NCBI GenBank assembly: GCA_002690445.1
Contig: NZER01000464.1
Span: 1-6,335 of the forward strand
Origin: Candidatus Pacearchaeota archaeon
GTDB taxonomy: Archaea; Nanoarchaeota; Nanoarchaeia; Pacearchaeales; GW2011-AR1
Length of the DNA stretch: 6,335 nt
Reading direction: 5' to 3'
Part shown: positions 4,508 through 6,335 of the stretch, piece by piece
Layout of the letters: each line of letters opens with the position of its first letter
How positions within the stretch are numbered: the first letter of the stretch is position 1
Made by a program: the position numbers and the translations under genes
Notes under the pieces: generated by a model
What the model was told of the DNA's origin: nothing
Seen by the model: only the letters and a program-made list of their open reading frames with translations
Database searches by the model: none

Positions 4508-5518
4508 TTACTCATCATCATCCTCTTCTTCCTCTATATTATCTGCGAATTCTCTCAACTTTTCTTTTTCTTTCTTCTCCTTCTCTAACCAAGCGTCATA
4601 CTTCTCCATATCAATATACTCTTTAATTTTATCATCTATCAACTTCATCATAACGTTAGGTTTTAGAGCATCTACTTCCCAACTTTTATCACCAAACTTT
4701 TCTATGTACCATACCGCTCTAGGGTCGCTTATCTTAGCAGGATTTGGCGGTGGGTTATATTTTTGAATCTGTCCCATCGTTAACGCGATTGGTATAACTT
4801 GAAAATCGGGTTCACACGTTATATGACCTTTTGTTAGGAACTCCTCAATCCTATCATTAATGTCTCTTATCATATCCATACCACTTGGGTCATGGTCACC
4901 TAAGTACAATAATACAACATGTTTACCTTCCTTTATTTTACTCATCACTCTTCTACTTAAACCATACATAGCAGAAGCAGACGAATATCCTTTATTGAAA
5001 CAGAAATGTATATGCCACTTCTCTGTGATTGGTTTAACGACACTAGTTAAAGCTTCCTTTTCAGTAAACAATTCTAAATAGTAATCTTGGTCACGCCATC
5101 TAGGTAAACGGTATGAGGCAACTGCACTATCTAATATGTCTAACATATTCTCCCATTGACCAGGTATACTAGGTAATCTACCTCTATCTTCCATAGTATC
5201 CCAATCAATTCTACCAACATACCTATTATCAGTAAGCAGGTTAGAGATTTTAGCATATACATTAGCATCGTTTGGAATAATACCTTCAGCAACTAACTGA
5301 TAGTATAGTTGTCGTAAAGTCATCCTAATGTTAAGTGCTTCATACTCAGTAATAATTTGCTCAGAAGCATTCATTACTTTACTTACACTACTTATCCAAT
5401 GATAGATACCACTATCCTTTTTAAGTTCATACACATCTACTCCTCCACCTGGATATCTCTCAGTTAACTTAATCTTTATCCCATCCTTAAACTCCTTATA
5501 CCTGAATTGTTCTTTCAT
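4508..5518 (-). CDS. Topoisomerase VI A-subunit/Spo11-like TOPRIM protein
   Basis: 336-residue protein of the type IIB topoisomerase A-subunit/Spo11 family, in which a 5Y-CAP (winged-helix) domain carries the DNA-cleaving tyrosine and a TOPRIM domain binds Mg2+. Visible: MTLRQLYYQLV at 66-76, where Y72/Y73 match the catalytic tyrosine position; NRYVGRIDWDTMEDRGR at 98-114; TOPRIM glutamate in FTEKEAL (151-157); NKGYSSAS at 175-182; DxD at D208/D210 in GDHDPSG; WEVDALKPN at 280-288 matching the end of Topo VIA; then a Lys/Glu coiled coil and an acidic tail (309-336) that is unusual for the family. No B (GHKL ATPase) subunit is in the window, as in the stand-alone 'Mini-A' proteins of mobile elements. 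The ATG has GAGGTGA seven bases upstream and overlaps the PcfJ-like stop (ATGA). Likely a DNA-breaking enzyme in replication or recombination; activity without a B partner is unproven. Confidence 0.82.
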   Translation of the reverse strand: MKEQFRYKEFKDGIKIKLTERYPGGGVDVYELKKDSGIYHWISSVSKVMNASEQIITEYEALNIRMTLRQLYYQLVAEGIIPNDANVYAKISNLLTDNRYVGRIDWDTMEDRGRLPSIPGQWENMLDILDSAVASYRLPRWRDQDYYLELFTEKEALTSVVKPITEKWHIHFCFNKGYSSASAMYGLSRRVMSKIKEGKHVVLLYLGDHDPSGMDMIRDINDRIEEFLTKGHITCEPDFQVIPIALTMGQIQKYNPPPNPAKISDPRAVWYIEKFGDKSWEVDALKPNVMMKLIDDKIKEYIDMEKYDAWLEKEKKEKEKLREFADNIEEEEDDDE

Positions 5519-6335
5519 TCTGCTTTCACCTCTAGTGTCATTCTTCTTCTTTCACAATACTCCGTTAAAAACTTTCTCTCATCCTCACTTATAACTCTGT
5601 TATAGGAACCCTTTGCATTCACCACTTTATTATTCAACACTTCTACCGTAACCAAACTATCACTCTTCAACTTTACATATCGTAAAAATACAATGTAAGT
5701 CTTCCCCTGAATTATCTTATCAACGTAACTTGAAACACAATGATTCAGGTTAGTTCCCTCTTCTATAATCTGTTTAGGTGTCATTGGTACTACAACAGCA
5801 TACTTTTTATTCTCATACTTCAAATCACTTCGTATCATCTGTACAAATTTTTTCTTATCATACTCTTTCTTGAAAGCTTTATAATTAGCCATTATGATAT
5901 CGTGCATACTCTTCAAATATTTGGGATATTTCTTTAACTTTCTACCAATCTGAAATCCCATACTGTAGTAATCACGTAACAACGTTACGCCATCACTGAA
6001 CGTAACATTCTCAAAAGGTTCTAAGTAGTCAAATAAATATTTGACTAAAGCCTTAACTTCATACTTATGTTCGTGTATTAACTCAATTAATGCACCTCTA
6101 CTAGATAAACTTTCCAAAACAATTAAAAGTTGCTCTCTAGATAATCCCATACTATCTACAGAATGCATTAAAGTATCTATCTTCTCCTTACTATTAACAT
6201 AAACACTCTCAAATTCTACAGTTACCTTAAAATCAGTAAACTTAAACATTCCTATTAATCGTTTATTGTAAAAATGCAAAGGTTTAGTTACTATAGTCTT
6301 TCCTCCCCAACGGTCATGTTCAGAATCACACCTTA
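5515..6335 (-). CDS. PcfJ-like protein, N-terminus uncertain or beyond the edge
   Basis: PcfJ-like protein, a family named from a conjugative plasmid and common in phages and plasmids; its molecular role is unknown. The core is at 5742-5530: NLNHCVSSYVDKIIQGKTYI, VFLRYVK, TVEVLNNKVVNAKGSYNR and DERKFLTEYCERRR, matching the family's HCV..Y / G.. / R / E..g..v.qa.g..N pattern. Ahead of it are about 170 helical residues. The frame stays open to the right edge (RCDSEHDRWGGKTIVTKPLH), so the gene may begin outside. Inside candidates are ATG 6249 (no good ribosome site), TTG 6279 (none), and ATA 6294, which has GGGGAGG (6302-6308) seven bases upstream. The stop overlaps the TOPRIM start by ATGA, so the two are co-translated and probably act in one process. 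Confidence 0.75.
   Translation of the reverse strand, partial: RCDSEHDRWGGKTIVTKPLHFYNKRLIGMFKFTDFKVTVEFESVYVNSKEKIDTLMHSVDSMGLSREQLLIVLESLSSRGALIELIHEHKYEVKALVKYLFDYLEPFENVTFSDGVTLLRDYYSMGFQIGRKLKKYPKYLKSMHDIIMANYKAFKKEYDKKKFVQMIRSDLKYENKKYAVVVPMTPKQIIEEGTNLNHCVSSYVDKIIQGKTYIVFLRYVKLKSDSLVTVEVLNNKVVNAKGSYNRVISEDERKFLTEYCERRRMTLEVKAE

Noticed and set aside
4467..4766. Plus-strand frame with a poly-serine run.
   Set aside because: It is the antisense of the acidic Glu/Asp tail and coiled coil of the TOPRIM gene.
1..6335. CRISPR array, tRNA or rRNA, insertion sequence, or recoded stop codons.
   Set aside because: No spaced repeat series, cloverleaf or transposase seen; TAA, TAG and TGA each end genes at sensible positions next to the following ribosome site.

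Overview
The window reads as part of a mobile element (virus or plasmid) or integrated region of an archaeon, possibly of a DPANN lineage. The grounds are: one product with an archaeal class III (type IV pilin-like) signal peptide of the KKGQG type; TTTAAATA-type TATA boxes ahead of operons; GAGGTGA/GGTGAT Shine-Dalgarno sites; and a cargo (PcfJ-like, topoisomerase VI A-like, SLOG, QueE, MazG-like, RHH and HTH regulators) typical of mobile elements. DNA is roughly two-thirds A+T. TAA, TAG and TGA all act as stops, so the genetic code looks standard. No capsid, terminase, integrase, replicase or RNA gene is visible, so the kind of element is undecided.

Every supported gene is on the minus strand, so transcription runs from high to low coordinates. 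Region A (6335-4508) holds a PcfJ-like protein, cut by the window edge, coupled by an ATGA overlap to a topoisomerase VI A-subunit/Spo11-like TOPRIM protein. Region B starts at a TATA-box promoter with an adjacent 14-bp palindrome (4476-4503) and runs through a 43-aa zinc-ribbon protein, a SLOG-fold protein that seems to start at ATC, a 42-aa protein, a scarred segment made of a 65-bp repeat, and a 63-aa protein. It continues into a pilin-like Cys-rich surface protein, a 28-aa acidic peptide, a MazG-like protein, a two-helix membrane protein, the radical SAM enzyme QueE and a coiled-coil protein (down to 1292). Region C (1291-1) starts at a second TATA-box promoter and has a 46-aa ribbon-helix-helix regulator, a helix-turn-helix protein and a Cys-rich membrane protein cut by the left edge.

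Gene packing is very tight (4-nt overlaps, Shine-Dalgarno sites inside preceding stop codons). Five small genes of 28 to 67 codons are placed or re-started here from their ribosome sites. The most unusual parts are the 65-bp direct repeat flanking the SLOG cassette (3711-3775 and 4323-4387), the apparent ATC start of the SLOG gene, and a lone QueE with GGSP in place of GGEP. QueE plus MazG suggests manipulation of nucleotide pools or 7-deazaguanine DNA modification. The pilin-like and membrane proteins suggest a cell-surface function.
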